Positions 39,004-47,713 of a stretch of 64,000 nt of DNA are shown here, in pieces; the first letter of the stretch is position 1, and the number at the start of each line of letters is the position of its first letter. Source of the DNA: Serinibacter arcticus (GTDB lineage: Bacteria; Actinomycetota; Actinomycetes; Actinomycetales; Beutenbergiaceae); the NCBI RefSeq assembly GCF_003121705.1, contig NZ_PYHR01000002.1, positions 3,844,001 through 3,908,000 on the forward strand. Reading direction: 5' to 3'. The position numbers and the translations under genes were made by a program. The notes beneath the pieces were generated by a model. The model searched no databases and was not told where the DNA came from. It saw only the letters and a list, made by a program, of their open reading frames with translations.

Positions 39004-39747
39004 TCAGCAGCTCGTCACGGCAGGGAAGCCGGCCGCGGCGTACTGCGAGTACGTCAGCGTGCCGTAGGCGGTGAGGCCGTTGTAGTGGATCGTCGCGCTC
39101 CCGGGGTACTTGCAGAACGTGTCGCCCGGGAAGCGAGAGACCGCTTGCGGGGTCGGGAATCCGAACTGCTGCCACGCGTTGAAGGTCACCGTTGACCCGC
39201 TGCCGCTGGAGACGTTCGTCATCTTGGCGACGCCGTCCCACCACGAGAGCTTCTGGAAGCCCTGGTTGTTGTGGAAGGCGGGCGAGGGAGATCCAGCCGC
39301 CTGCCACTCCGGGTAGGTCAGCTTGTGGTGGGTGCCGTCGGGCGCCTGCACGAAGAGCTCGTTGGACGTCTGCCACTGGTAGAAGTAGCTGCCCTGCACC
39401 CAGCCGGCGTTGCGCGGGGCCGGCGAGCCTGCGCGCTGCCACTGCTGGAGGGAGAGGTTCGTCCAGAGCCACGTTCCGCCGTCGAAGTACGTGACGGAGT
39501 AGATCGTGGGAGACCACGGGTACTTGACGAAGTCCGTGGGTGCCTTGCGCGGCGCCGGGAACCCGGCCTGCTGCCACTGGCTGTACGTGACCTGCTGCCA
39601 GCCGGTGTTCTGCTGGTTGTAGTACAGGTTGTCGGAGTACGGCACCGAGTAGAAGCCTGTCGGCAGGGCCGACGAGGGCGCCACCGCACCGACGAGTGCC
39701 ACGACGCCGAGGGCGACGGCGGCGAGAGCGCGCTTGATGATCTTCAT
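39004..39747 (-). CDS. Secreted five-repeat (W-GxPxP) protein
   Basis: A 247-residue exported protein with cleavage after PSSA (about residue 27). Cores are VTYSQWQQAGFPAP, LSLQQWQRAGSPAP, LTYPEWQAAGSPSP, VTFNAWQQFGFPTP and LTYSQYAAAGFPAV, where Tyr replaces Trp in the last unit. It is Gln-rich in the cores. Unlike most paralogs it has two cysteines, one in DTFCKYPGS and one at the very C-terminus (VTSC). They could form a disulfide that staples the last repeat. A TACCGT -10 box at 39803-39808 and an AGGGGG ribosome site precede the ATG. It has its own terminator at 38941. Confidence 0.75.
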   Translation of the reverse strand: MKIIKRALAAVALGVVALVGAVAPSSALPTGFYSVPYSDNLYYNQQNTGWQQVTYSQWQQAGFPAPRKAPTDFVKYPWSPTIYSVTYFDGGTWLWTNLSLQQWQRAGSPAPRNAGWVQGSYFYQWQTSNELFVQAPDGTHHKLTYPEWQAAGSPSPAFHNNQGFQKLSWWDGVAKMTNVSSGSGSTVTFNAWQQFGFPTPQAVSRFPGDTFCKYPGSATIHYNGLTAYGTLTYSQYAAAGFPAVTSC

Positions 39748-39915
39748 GTTCCCCCTGAGGGATGGTGAGGCGGTCAGGTACCGGCGGGAGCACGGTGCCC
39801 GAACGGTAGCGGTTCTGCGACGATGGTTGTGTCGTGACCGATCGACGGACCACCTCGTCCGGCGACGGGCGAGGTGTCCGCGCGCTCGTTCCGCCCCACC
39901 GCGCGGGAGAGGGTC

Positions 39916-40692
39916 TCAGCGGGTGGCGGGTGCGGGTCGCCCGAGGGCGGTCCACTGGTCGTAGGTGAGGCGGAACCCGTCGCCGGTGATGGGGCTGTCG
40001 AGGTACAGCACGGACGAGCCGGGCTTCTTCCACACGACCTCGCCGATCACGTGCGTGACGGTCTGGGGAGTCGGGCGACCGACCCACTCCCACGTCTCGA
40101 GGTCGAGGTTGTCGCCCGACCCGGTGGTCGTCTCGTCGAGGTACCCGATGTGGGCGGACCAGGGGTAGCGGTAGAACCCGGTCGTCGGGAACCGCTCCGG
40201 CGCCGGTAAGCCCGCGAGGACCCACTCGGCGAACGTCGCGCGGTGGTAGCCGGGGCCGGCGTCGGTGGGCATTCCGAAGAAGACCTCCGGGGAGGAGGCG
40301 TACTGCACCACGTTGGTCCCGTCGATCCAGTGGGCGAGACGTACGGTCGGCTGTCCGGCCCGCGACCAGCTCTCGTGGTCGAGGTGGTCCCAGTACCACT
40401 CGCTCGCGTCCGGACCGAAGTACTGGACCGCGTGGACGTCCGGCCACCACGGGTACCTGACGTAGTCCGTGGGTGCCTGCAGCGGGGTCGGGAGTCCTGC
40501 GGAGGCCCACTCGGGGTAGAGCACCGGCCGGACGCTCGTCGTCCCGTCGACGTGGTGCACGTGTCGGAGAAGCGTGTCGGTGTACGGCGCGGAGCAGAAG
40601 CCGGGCTCCAGCGCCTGCGCCGGGGCGGCCGCGAGAGTGCCGGCGACCGCGAGGGCGAGGACGGCTCCGAGAACTCGTGGACGACGAGACAT
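39916..40692 (-). CDS. Secreted five-repeat (W-GxPxP) protein
   Basis: A 258-residue exported protein with signal peptide ending AQA (about residue 27). Cores are LYPEWASAGLPTP, LDHESWSRAGQPTV, ATFAEWVLAGLPAP, LDLETWEWVGRPTP and LTYDQWTALGRPAP. Its mature N-terminus GFCSAPYTDTL has a cysteine where the paralogs have tyrosine, and it is the most diverged of the stand-alone members. Sequence between the cores keeps the YPWWPDVHAV and YPWSAHIGYL strands. No enzyme motif is seen. About 170 bases on one side and 195 on the other, with no other gene, suggest its own promoter. I did not find a good -10 box. Confidence 0.72.
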   Translation of the reverse strand: MSRRPRVLGAVLALAVAGTLAAAPAQALEPGFCSAPYTDTLLRHVHHVDGTTSVRPVLYPEWASAGLPTPLQAPTDYVRYPWWPDVHAVQYFGPDASEWYWDHLDHESWSRAGQPTVRLAHWIDGTNVVQYASSPEVFFGMPTDAGPGYHRATFAEWVLAGLPAPERFPTTGFYRYPWSAHIGYLDETTTGSGDNLDLETWEWVGRPTPQTVTHVIGEVVWKKPGSSVLYLDSPITGDGFRLTYDQWTALGRPAPATR

Positions 40693-40887
40693 GGTGGGCT
40701 CCGGTGGCGACGAAGGAACTCCGGCCGAAAGGTCACCCGTGCTGTGAGACCCCCTGGATCGACCGGAACCTGTCGCCGGTGGAGAGGTCGGTCGTGTGCA
40801 CGATGGCCGGCGACCAGGAGTACCGGGAGGAGCCGCCCCCTCGCGTGGGCGGCCGCGGGCTCACGGCAACCGGTGGGCACGGCAGCC

Positions 40888-42243
40888 TCAGAGCCCGAAG
40901 ATCTGCTCCAGGGTGGTCACGCCGGAGCGCTGCATGTGCGAGGAGAGCTCGACGCCCACGTAGCGCAGGTGCCAGGGCTCGTGGATGTAGCCGGTCACGT
41001 GCTCCATCCCGGCCGGGTACCGCACGACGAAGCCGTAGCGCCACGCGTTCTGGGCGACCCACTGGCTCGTCCGGGTGGCCCCGAAGCACTGTCCGAGGCC
41101 GCAGCCCGAGCCGGCCTCGCCGATGTCCACACCGAGGCCGAGCTGGTGCTCCGAGTGACCGGGACGGGCGCTGAAGCGGTCGGCCTCGGCCTGGCCGTGC
41201 GTGCGCACGTACTGGTTGTAGAGGTTGGCCTGGTAGTCGTAGGAGCGGTAGGCCGACACGAGAGTCATGGTGCGACCCGTCGCGGCGTTCGAGGCGGCCG
41301 CCAGCCGTTCCAGTGCGCCGGCGGCCTCCGTGCGCATGAGGGTGTTCCCGCCGGCGAGCGGGATGTTCACCTGGCGCAGGTCGCCGGGCACGTACCGCAA
41401 CGGGTTCGTCGAGCGCTGCTTGTTCACGACCTCGGTGACGGAGCCGGCGGGGCCCGGTGTCACGTCCACCCGCACGGCCGGGAACCCGGCCGCCGCGTAC
41501 TCGGCGTACGTGATCGCACGGTTCATGGTCGGGCCGGCGTACCAGACGGTGTCGGAGCCCACCTGGCGGTAGAACTGGTCGCCCGCGAACCGCTGCACGG
41601 CGAGCGGGCGGGGGAAGTTCTCCCTCGCCCACGTCGCGTAGCCGATCGGCCGGCCCTGACCGGCACCGACGTTCGTCATGTAGGCGATCTCGGAGGACCA
41701 GGAGAGCTTCGCGAACCCTTCCGAGCGCCGGACGGGCGCGACGTGGCCCGTCGCCGCCCACTCGCCGGCGGTCAGCCAGCGATAGCCGCCGTCCGGGGCG
41801 ACGAGACCGACGTCGGGGCTGGTGGCCCACGTGTACACGTAGGAGCCCGGTACCCACCCCGTGGTCGACGGAGCGGGGCGGCCGGCCCGGACCCACTCGT
41901 CGTAGGTCAGCGTGCGCTGCGTCGAGGACGCGCCCCACCAGGTGCTGGCGTAGATCGTCGAGGACCAGGGATAGGACACGTGGATCGTGGGGGCGGGCGT
42001 CGGTGTCGGCCGGCCGGCCGCGACCCACTCGTCGTAGCCGAGGGCGCGGGCGTTCCCGGCGGCGACCGAGTAGATGGTGCCGTCGTAGCGCGTGGTGTAC
42101 GTCCCGTCCCCGACGGCCTCGGCGCGCCCCGGCACGAGGATGGTGAGGGCGACGGCGAGCGCGGCGACGGCAGCCGTCAGCAGCCGCGAGCGGCGGCCGT
42201 TCGACGCTTCACCGGCAGGGGCGACGGCGGGGGAGGGGCTCAT
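40888..42243 (-). CDS. Secreted five-repeat protein with C-terminal VanY D-Ala-D-Ala carboxypeptidase
   Basis: A 451-residue exported protein. A basic N-terminus and TM-like signal (about 20-42) end at AEA. Five repeats (about 45-255) have cores LGYDEWVAAGRPTP, LTYDEWVRAGRPAP, LTAGEWAATGHVAP, IGYATWARENFPRP and ITYAEYAAAGFPAV. The last 185 residues are a VanY-type peptidase with zinc-site motifs SEHQLGLGVD and EPWHLRYVG, expected to trim D-alanine from peptidoglycan stem peptides. The repeat half is closest to that of the Rpf protein at 24793 (shared GFAKLSWSSEI and FAGDQFYR segments). The ATG is 6 bases after a TACCCT box, predicting a leaderless mRNA. Confidence 0.88.
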   Translation of the reverse strand: MSPSPAVAPAGEASNGRRSRLLTAAVAALAVALTILVPGRAEAVGDGTYTTRYDGTIYSVAAGNARALGYDEWVAAGRPTPTPAPTIHVSYPWSSTIYASTWWGASSTQRTLTYDEWVRAGRPAPSTTGWVPGSYVYTWATSPDVGLVAPDGGYRWLTAGEWAATGHVAPVRRSEGFAKLSWSSEIAYMTNVGAGQGRPIGYATWARENFPRPLAVQRFAGDQFYRQVGSDTVWYAGPTMNRAITYAEYAAAGFPAVRVDVTPGPAGSVTEVVNKQRSTNPLRYVPGDLRQVNIPLAGGNTLMRTEAAGALERLAAASNAATGRTMTLVSAYRSYDYQANLYNQYVRTHGQAEADRFSARPGHSEHQLGLGVDIGEAGSGCGLGQCFGATRTSQWVAQNAWRYGFVVRYPAGMEHVTGYIHEPWHLRYVGVELSSHMQRSGVTTLEQIFGL

Positions 42244-42249
42244 GCCTCC

Positions 42250-42255
42250 AGGGTA
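42250..42255 (-). promoter_or_regulatory. -10 box TACCCT of a leaderless VanY-repeat mRNA
   Basis: TACCCT on the minus strand, then GGAGGC, then ATG at 42243. The 6-base gap both fits leaderless transcription and includes a GGAGG that is too close to serve as a normal ribosome site. Confidence 0.45.
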
Positions 42256-42276
42256 GGCGAGGCTCCGGGAGCGCGA

Positions 42277-43113
42277 TCAGCCCAGGACGACGGGAGCGGC
42301 GACGTGCCACCGCTCGCTCCAGTCGCCGATCGGAGCGAGGCCGGCGGCGACGAGGCTGTCGTGGCCGAGCACCGAGCTCGCGGGGCGCGGAGCGGGGCGC
42401 ACGAACTCGGCGCTCGTGACGGGCGTGACCATCGCGGGGTCCTTCCCCAGGGTCTCCACCACGGTCTGCGCGAACTCGAACCACGACGCCCGGCCCGACG
42501 ACGTCGCGTGGTAGGTCCCACGCGGCGCCCCGGTCTCCAGCAGCTGCGTCACGATCTCCGCGACGTCGACCGTCCACGTCGGCTGACCGATCTGGTCGGA
42601 CACCACGGTGAGCTGGTCGCGCTCGGACGCGAGCCGCGCCATCGTGCGCGGGAAGTTCGGTCCTCCGGCGCCGTAGAGCCAGGCGGTCCGGACGACCAGG
42701 GCGTCGCCCTGGAGGACGGCCCACTCGCCGGCCGCCTTCGTGCGGCCGTACGCCGAGGCGGGACGGACCGGATCGTCGGCCTGGTACGGCTCGGTGGCAC
42801 CGCCGTCGAACACGTAGTCCGTGGAGATCTGCACGAGGCGTGCCCCGGAGGCGGTCGCGGCGCGCGACAGGAGGTGCGGTCCCACCGCGTTGAGGAGGAA
42901 GGCATCGGCCTCGCGCGTCTCCGCGTCGTCGACGGCGGTCCAGGCGGCGCAGTTCACGACCGCGTCGTAACCGCGGACCTTCTCCGTCACGTCCGCGAGG
43001 GAAGTGATGTCGAGGGTGTCCCGGTCGGCGGCGACGACGTCGTGGTCGGCCTCGAGGCGAGCGCAAAGGTCCTGACCCAGCATTCCGGCGGCACCGGTGA
43101 CCAGCACTCTCAT
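42277..43113 (-). CDS. rmlD: dTDP-4-dehydrorhamnose reductase
   Basis: A 278-residue NAD(P)H-dependent reductase, the last step to dTDP-L-rhamnose. Motifs are VTGAAGMLGQDL at the N-terminus, ISTDYVFDGG, the catalytic YGRTK and VVRTAWLYG, all canonical for RmlD. The neighbouring TIGR03089 and whiB genes follow the order known from other actinobacteria, so rmlD is in its ancestral place and the repeat genes downstream are the insertion. A TAGACT -10 box at 43170-43175 gives a leader of about 50 bases. Confidence 0.95.
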   Translation of the reverse strand: MRVLVTGAAGMLGQDLCARLEADHDVVAADRDTLDITSLADVTEKVRGYDAVVNCAAWTAVDDAETREADAFLLNAVGPHLLSRAATASGARLVQISTDYVFDGGATEPYQADDPVRPASAYGRTKAAGEWAVLQGDALVVRTAWLYGAGGPNFPRTMARLASERDQLTVVSDQIGQPTWTVDVAEIVTQLLETGAPRGTYHATSSGRASWFEFAQTVVETLGKDPAMVTPVTSAEFVRPAPRPASSVLGHDSLVAAGLAPIGDWSERWHVAAPVVLG

Positions 43114-43169
43114 GCGACGACCCTTCGAGTTGGTGTGGTGGCTGCGGCCGACCCGGCCTCGCCCGGGTC

Positions 43170-43175
43170 AGTCTA
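43170..43175 (-). promoter_or_regulatory. -10 box TAGACT of rmlD
   Basis: TAGACT on the minus strand lies 56 bases before the rmlD ATG. A GACCCGG/CCGGGTC hairpin sits just downstream in the leader. Confidence 0.38.
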
Positions 43176-43190
43176 GGCGGGCGGGAGTGG

Positions 43191-43840
43191 TCACCCCCGC
43201 AGCCCCACGACGCCGCTGCTCGCCGTCAGAGCCTCGATCGCCAGCGCCAGCTCGATCGCCGTCGTCCCCTCGCGCAGACCCTGCGCCGAGGCGGGTCCGG
43301 CCGCCAGCTCGGCGAACGACGTCGACAGCCCGCCGGAGACGATCGCCGGGTGCCCGGCCGACGCCGGCGCGAGCGGGCCGAGCGCGTCCGGCTGGGCGGC
43401 GACGTCGGCGGAACCGTCCAGCGCCGCACCGGGGAGCGTGCCGGGCCACCGCAGGGCGAAGGACGGGAGTGCGACGGCGGTCACGACGTCGCACTCGTCG
43501 AGCCAGCGCTCCGGGCGGGTGGTGACGACGACGTCGGGGTCGGCGCCGTCGCCCACGAGCCCCTCGCCGTCACCGGCGTCCAGGACGGCGGTCGCCCCGG
43601 TGACCCACGTCCCCAGGACCCACACGAGGCTGCGCCAGTGGACGGGGACGTCGATCAGCACGCGGGTCCCCGGGCCGGCGTCGACCTCCTCGACGAGCAG
43701 GTTGGCGATCTTCGCCGTCCAGTTCGCCAGCACGCGTCCGGACAGCTCCAGACGTTCGCCGTCGGTCGAGGACCAGGCCAGCCGGGGGCGGCGCCGTCGG
43801 CGAGGAGGCGCGGATACAGGGTCCGAGGATCGATGCTCAT
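43191..43840 (-). CDS. TIGR03089-family protein (frameshifted)
   Basis: A protein of about 216 residues after repair, related to the N-terminal half of AMP-forming acyl-CoA ligases. Segments ATAVLDAGDGEG and LVWVLGTWVTGA fit the family, but the adenylation core with the P-loop and C-terminal lid are absent, so it is probably not a ligase. ATG 43840 (MSIDPRTLYPRLL) is 6 bases from a TAGGTT -10 box. After about 19 residues the frame is lost at G run 43784-43788. One added base continues into RLAWSSTDGERLELSG. The unshifted reading that starts further upstream is an artefact. It neighbours rmlD and whiB, as in mycobacteria. Confidence 0.82.
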
Positions 43841-43846
43841 ACGTCG

Positions 43847-43852
43847 AACCTA
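43847..43852 (-). promoter_or_regulatory. -10 box TAGGTT of the TIGR03089 gene
   Basis: TAGGTT on the minus strand is followed by 6 bases and the ATG at 43840, predicting a leaderless mRNA. It helps fix the true start of this frameshifted gene. Confidence 0.45.
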
Positions 43853-43906
43853 CGGCGATCCCCGACCGACACGCCGGTCGAGACGTGATAGATACCACCG
43901 CTCGGC

Positions 43907-43936
43907 TTGACTCCGTGGGGATGACACGCGTGTAAT
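43907..43936 (+). promoter_or_regulatory. whiB promoter, TTGACT / 18 bases / TGTAAT
   Basis: The -35 TTGACT (43907-43912) and -10 TGTAAT (43931-43936) each match five of six bases of the housekeeping sigma consensus, with an 18-base spacer. It is the best classical promoter I found in the window and would give a whiB leader of about 50 bases. Confidence 0.6.
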
Positions 43937-43991
43937 TCGATGAACGCCGTGCAGGGGGCAGGGCGAAGGACTATCTAACTTGGAGGCGCGG

Positions 43992-44294
43992 ATGTGGAAC
44001 ATCCTGGGTGAGGGCCCGCTCTCCTCTCCGTCCGCCTGGAGTGCAGTCAACGCCGGGCCGTACGAGGGCGAAGGCGCTCTCGGCTGGCAGGAACGTGCGC
44101 TGTGCGCCCAGACGGACCCGGAGGCGTTCTTCCCCGAGAAGGGCGGCTCCACGAGGGAAGCGAAGAAGGTGTGCGTCTCGTGCGAGGTACGGGGCGAGTG
44201 CCTCGAGTACGCGCTCGCGAACGACGAGCGCTTCGGTATCTGGGGCGGCCTCTCGGAGCGTGAGCGCCGCAAGCTCAAGCGCCGAGCGGTCTGA
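43992..44294 (+). CDS. whiB: WhiB-family iron-sulfur transcription factor (WhiB2/WhmD type)
   Basis: A 100-residue WhiB-like protein that holds a [4Fe-4S] cluster and acts with the principal sigma factor. The cluster cysteines lie in RALCAQTDP and KKVCVSCEVRGEC (C, then CxxC, then C). The turn motif GIWGG and a basic tail RERRKLKRR follow. WhiB/WhmD orthologs control septation and development, and its place next to TIGR03089 and rmlD matches whiB2 of mycobacteria. ATG 43992 has GGAGG 5 bases upstream (43982-43986); an in-frame TTG at 43980 is rejected. Confidence 0.95.
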   Translation: MWNILGEGPLSSPSAWSAVNAGPYEGEGALGWQERALCAQTDPEAFFPEKGGSTREAKKVCVSCEVRGECLEYALANDERFGIWGGLSERERRKLKRRAV

Positions 44295-44308
44295 CGCGTC
44301 TGGTCGCC

Positions 44309-47300
44309 GTGTCCTCAGTCGCACCTGTGCGTGAGCCCCGTTCGGTGCTCACGGTCCTGGTGACCCGTGGGGTCACGCCCTGGCTGTCGGCGACGCTGCG
44401 CGCCCTGGGCGCGCAGGAGTCCACACCCGACCGGATCCTCGTGGCCGTCTGGGACCCGACGGCGATCGTCGCCGTGCGGGACGCCCTCGCCGAGGCGGGG
44501 CTCGACCAGGCCGACGTCGTCGCGACCGGCGGGGCGGCGACCTTCGGGGCCGCCGTCCGCACCGCGATCCGCGACCACCCCGCCGTCGTCGGCCAGTGGC
44601 TGTGGCTGCTGCACGACGACAGCGCGCCCGAACCGGGGGCGCTGTCGGCGCTCCTGCGGACGGTCGAGCAGGGGTCCTCGATCGTCGTGGCCGGGTCCAA
44701 GCAGGTCGAGTGGGCGGCGCCCGACGAGCTCATCTCGGTCGGTGTCGGTCTGACGCGCTCGGGGCGCCGGTTCACGGCGCTCGAGGAGAGCGAGATCGAC
44801 CAGGGACAGTACGACGACCGTTCCGACGTGCTCGCCGTCGGCACCGCCGGCATGCTCGTTCGCCGCGACGTCTGGGACGAGCTCCGGGGTCCCGATCCCG
44901 CGCTCGGCCCGTACGGCGACGGCGCCGACCTGGCCCGCCGCGCCCGACTGGCCGGCCACCGCGCCGTCGTCGTGCCCCGCTCCGTGGTGCGGCACGCCCG
45001 CGCCAGCTACACCGGCCAGCGGCACCCCGAGCACGGCGAGCCGGCGGCGCTGGACGCCCCGGTCGAGCCCGTCCGCAGCTGGTCCGCCCGACGACGGGCC
45101 GTCCTGCACTCCCGGCTGGCGGGTGCGACGACGGCGGGCTCCGTCCTCCTGCTCCTGGGCATGTTCGTCCTGGCCCCGGTCCGGGCGCTCGCCCGCGTGG
45201 CCACCAAGGAGTTCGCGCTCATCGGCCCCGAGCTGCGGACCCCGTTCGCGACGGCGGCCCACCTCGCCGCCGTCAGCCGCGCGCGCGCGAACGCCCGCCG
45301 CACCGCCGTCGTGCCGCGCCGCGTGCTCGCACCGCTCCAGGTCGGTCCCGGCGCGCAGCTCGCCGCCTGGCGCGACACCCGGCTGCAGCGCGCCTCGCTG
45401 CGCCGGTCGAGCCGCGCCCGCTCGGAGCTGGAGAAGGCCGAGGCCGCGTCCCTGGCGCGTCGTCGCCGGCTGGCCCTCCTCGGTGTGACGGTCCTGACTG
45501 TCGTCGTCGCCCTGGTCACGGTCGGTCACTGGGCCCTCGGCGACGCCCTCCTCGGCGGTGCGCTCCTGCCGGTGGACACCGGCGTGCGCGACCTGTGGAC
45601 CCTCGCGACCTCGCCGTGGCTCGCCGTCGGCGACGGCCACGCCGCCCTCCCGCAGCCCCTCCTGGCGGTCCTGGCGTTCCTCACCACCGTCCTCGGCGGC
45701 TTCTGGGGCACCCCGGTCTCGGCCACGATCGCCGTCCTGACGGTCGGCGCGATCCCGCTCGCGGCGCTCGGTGCCTGGTTCGCCGCCGGTGCCGCGACGC
45801 GCGGCCTCGCCGCCCGGGCGTGGGCCGCGGTCGTCTGGGCGCTGGCCCCGACGCTCCTGATCTCCCTCGCCCAGGGCCGCCTCGGCTCGATCGTGGCCCA
45901 CCTGGCACTGCCCTGGGTCGCGCTGGGCGTGGCCAGGGCCCTCGGCGTCCAGCGCCGCGACGTCGTGCTCGGCGGCATGGTCGGCGCGCGCCGGGTGCAC
46001 GCGGAGGTGCCCGACGACGACGGACCCACCACGCGCAAGGCCCCCGTCCCGCCCGCCAGTGCCGCTCGCGCCCGCGGGTCGATCGGTGCCGCCGCCGCGG
46101 CCGGGCTGGCGTTCGCCGTCGCCTGCGCCGGGGCGCCGCTGCTGCTCCCGCTCGGCCTCGTCGCCGTCGTCGTCATGCTCCTCACGCTCCCGCGCGTCAC
46201 GACCGGGGTGCAGGCCGGCCGCGGTCGCCTGGTGCTCGTCGTGCTGCCCGCGATCGCGCTCGTCGGCCCGTGGCTCACGGCGCCGTTCGGCACCGCGGGG
46301 ACGGGCACCCAGGAGTCCTCGCTGGACTCCGTCGTCCGCCTCCTGCTGTCCGAGCCGGGACGCCCGCTGCCGCAGGACGTGCCCGACGCGTGGCAGCAGC
46401 TGCTGCTCTGGCCGGGCGACCTCGCTCCGCTCCCGCCCGCGCTGGACGTGCTGGGCGCGGTCGGCCCGTTCCTGCTCACCGGACCCGTCCTCCTCGGGGC
46501 CGTCCTCGCTCTCCTGCGGGGCGGGGCGCGTGGCCGCACGGTGCGGATCGCCTGGGCCGTCGGCGCCCTCGCGCTCGCCGGCGCGGTTCTCGTCACCCAC
46601 GTCCCCGTCGGCGTCGCCCTCGACACGGCCACCGGGGCCGAGACCGCCGTGCCGGCCTGGTCCGGCCCCGCCGTCTCCCTGCTGCTGCTCGCCCTCCTCG
46701 TCGCCGCGGTCGTCGCCGCCGACGGACTCCAAGTCCGGCTGGGCGAGAACACCTTCGGGTGGCGCCAGCCCGTGACGGCCGTCGTCGCCGCCGTGCTCGT
46801 GATCGCTCCGCTCGCCTCCGCCGTCGTGTGGACCTGGTCCGTGCGGACCGATCCCGCGCTGCTGGCGGTCCAGGTGCGCGAGGACGCCCCGGTGCCCGCG
46901 CTCGGCCGCCAGGTGCAGTCCTCGGCCGCCTCGGCGCGCGTGCTCTCGCTCGCCCCGACCACCACCGGCTACGACGTCCAGGTCTGGCGCGGCGCCGGCC
47001 CCCAGCTCCTCGACACCGCGACCGCCCCGCACGCGCTCGTCGGCGCCCTGCTCGACCCGTCCGTCGCACCTCCCGACGCCGCGGACGAGGCGCTCGCCGT
47101 CACGGTCGCGCGCCTCACGGTCGCCGCCGACGAGGCCGCGCCCGCGCTCGTCGAGCACGGCGTCGCCGTCGTTGTCGTCCCGCCGGTCGACTCGGTCGTG
47201 CGACCGGGCGTCGACGCGACGGCGCGGGCGGAGCTGGTGGCGAGTCTCGACGGCACGGCCGGCCTCGAGCGCGTCACCTCGAACGCCGCCGGGACCATCT

Positions 47301-47713
47301 GGCGCGTGGTGACCGACACCGGCGTCGCGCGGGCCAGGGTGCTCGAGAGCGACGCCAGCACCCCCTCGGCCGAGGTCGTCGTGACCGGCCGCGACCTGCC
47401 CGTCGGCGGCCTGACGTCCGGGCTCGTGCGCGCCGGTGGCGAGGTCCTCCCGAGCGAGCAGGACCGGCTGGTCGTGCTCGCCGAGCGAGCCCACCCGGGC
47501 TGGCGCGCGACGCTCGACGGCCGTCGCCTCGAGCACACCGACCTCGACTGGCGCCAGGCGTTCACGCTGCCGGCCGGCGCCGAGGGGCGGCTGACCCTGA
47601 CCTACGTCGACCCGCTGCGGACCGTCTGGACCGTCGGACAGATCGTCGTGCTCGGGCTCGCGGGCCTGCTGGCCCTGCCGACACGACGCCGCACGCCGGG
47701 GGAGGACGCATGA
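44309..47713 (+). CDS. Giant GT2 membrane glycosyltransferase
   Basis: A 1134-residue protein. The N-terminal GT2 domain (about 1-250) has VTRGVTPWLSATLRAL, an acidic WLLHDDSAPEPGAL site and VGTAGMLVRRDVWDEL. About 12 membrane helices follow (about 265-840), interrupted by basic loops, and then an extracytoplasmic beta-rich domain (about 850-1090) and a last TM. GT2-plus-polytopic proteins of this kind next to whiB and a DUF5719 gene are a conserved actinobacterial arrangement. The polymer made is unknown. GTG 44309 follows whiB by 14 bases, so it is probably co-transcribed. Its stop overlaps the next start by 4 bases. Confidence 0.86.
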   Translation: MSSVAPVREPRSVLTVLVTRGVTPWLSATLRALGAQESTPDRILVAVWDPTAIVAVRDALAEAGLDQADVVATGGAATFGAAVRTAIRDHPAVVGQWLWLLHDDSAPEPGALSALLRTVEQGSSIVVAGSKQVEWAAPDELISVGVGLTRSGRRFTALEESEIDQGQYDDRSDVLAVGTAGMLVRRDVWDELRGPDPALGPYGDGADLARRARLAGHRAVVVPRSVVRHARASYTGQRHPEHGEPAALDAPVEPVRSWSARRRAVLHSRLAGATTAGSVLLLLGMFVLAPVRALARVATKEFALIGPELRTPFATAAHLAAVSRARANARRTAVVPRRVLAPLQVGPGAQLAAWRDTRLQRASLRRSSRARSELEKAEAASLARRRRLALLGVTVLTVVVALVTVGHWALGDALLGGALLPVDTGVRDLWTLATSPWLAVGDGHAALPQPLLAVLAFLTTVLGGFWGTPVSATIAVLTVGAIPLAALGAWFAAGAATRGLAARAWAAVVWALAPTLLISLAQGRLGSIVAHLALPWVALGVARALGVQRRDVVLGGMVGARRVHAEVPDDDGPTTRKAPVPPASAARARGSIGAAAAAGLAFAVACAGAPLLLPLGLVAVVVMLLTLPRVTTGVQAGRGRLVLVVLPAIALVGPWLTAPFGTAGTGTQESSLDSVVRLLLSEPGRPLPQDVPDAWQQLLLWPGDLAPLPPALDVLGAVGPFLLTGPVLLGAVLALLRGGARGRTVRIAWAVGALALAGAVLVTHVPVGVALDTATGAETAVPAWSGPAVSLLLLALLVAAVVAADGLQVRLGENTFGWRQPVTAVVAAVLVIAPLASAVVWTWSVRTDPALLAVQVREDAPVPALGRQVQSSAASARVLSLAPTTTGYDVQVWRGAGPQLLDTATAPHALVGALLDPSVAPPDAADEALAVTVARLTVAADEAAPALVEHGVAVVVVPPVDSVVRPGVDATARAELVASLDGTAGLERVTSNAAGTIWRVVTDTGVARARVLESDASTPSAEVVVTGRDLPVGGLTSGLVRAGGEVLPSEQDRLVVLAERAHPGWRATLDGRRLEHTDLDWRQAFTLPAGAEGRLTLTYVDPLRTVWTVGQIVVLGLAGLLALPTRRRTPGEDA

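Larger units (their letters stand above)
37291..42243 (-). repeat. Cluster of five paralogous five-repeat secreted protein genes
   Basis: Five consecutive minus-strand genes encode exported proteins built from the same five repeats of about 45 residues, and the most upstream gene adds a VanY domain. Their DNA is clearly diverged, so this is an old tandem duplication rather than a recent one. A sixth member with an Rpf domain is at 24793-25791. The cluster separates rmlA from rmlD. Confidence 0.85.

Noticed and set aside
37291-42243. CRISPR or recent DNA-level tandem duplication
   Set aside because: The paralogs are alike as proteins but their DNA has diverged strongly, and there is no short direct repeat with regular spacers.
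43191-43898. Longer start for the TIGR03089 gene at 43898
   Set aside because: The N-terminal about 35 residues of that reading are Arg/Pro/Ser-rich nonsense. The frame beginning at ATG 43840, joined by a one-base correction, gives the family's normal beginning.
44315-47536. Minus-strand open frame of 1073 codons opposite the giant GT2 gene
   Set aside because: Composition is almost only Arg, Gly, Asp, Glu and Ala with no hydrophobic core. The plus strand encodes a coherent GT2 plus membrane helices.
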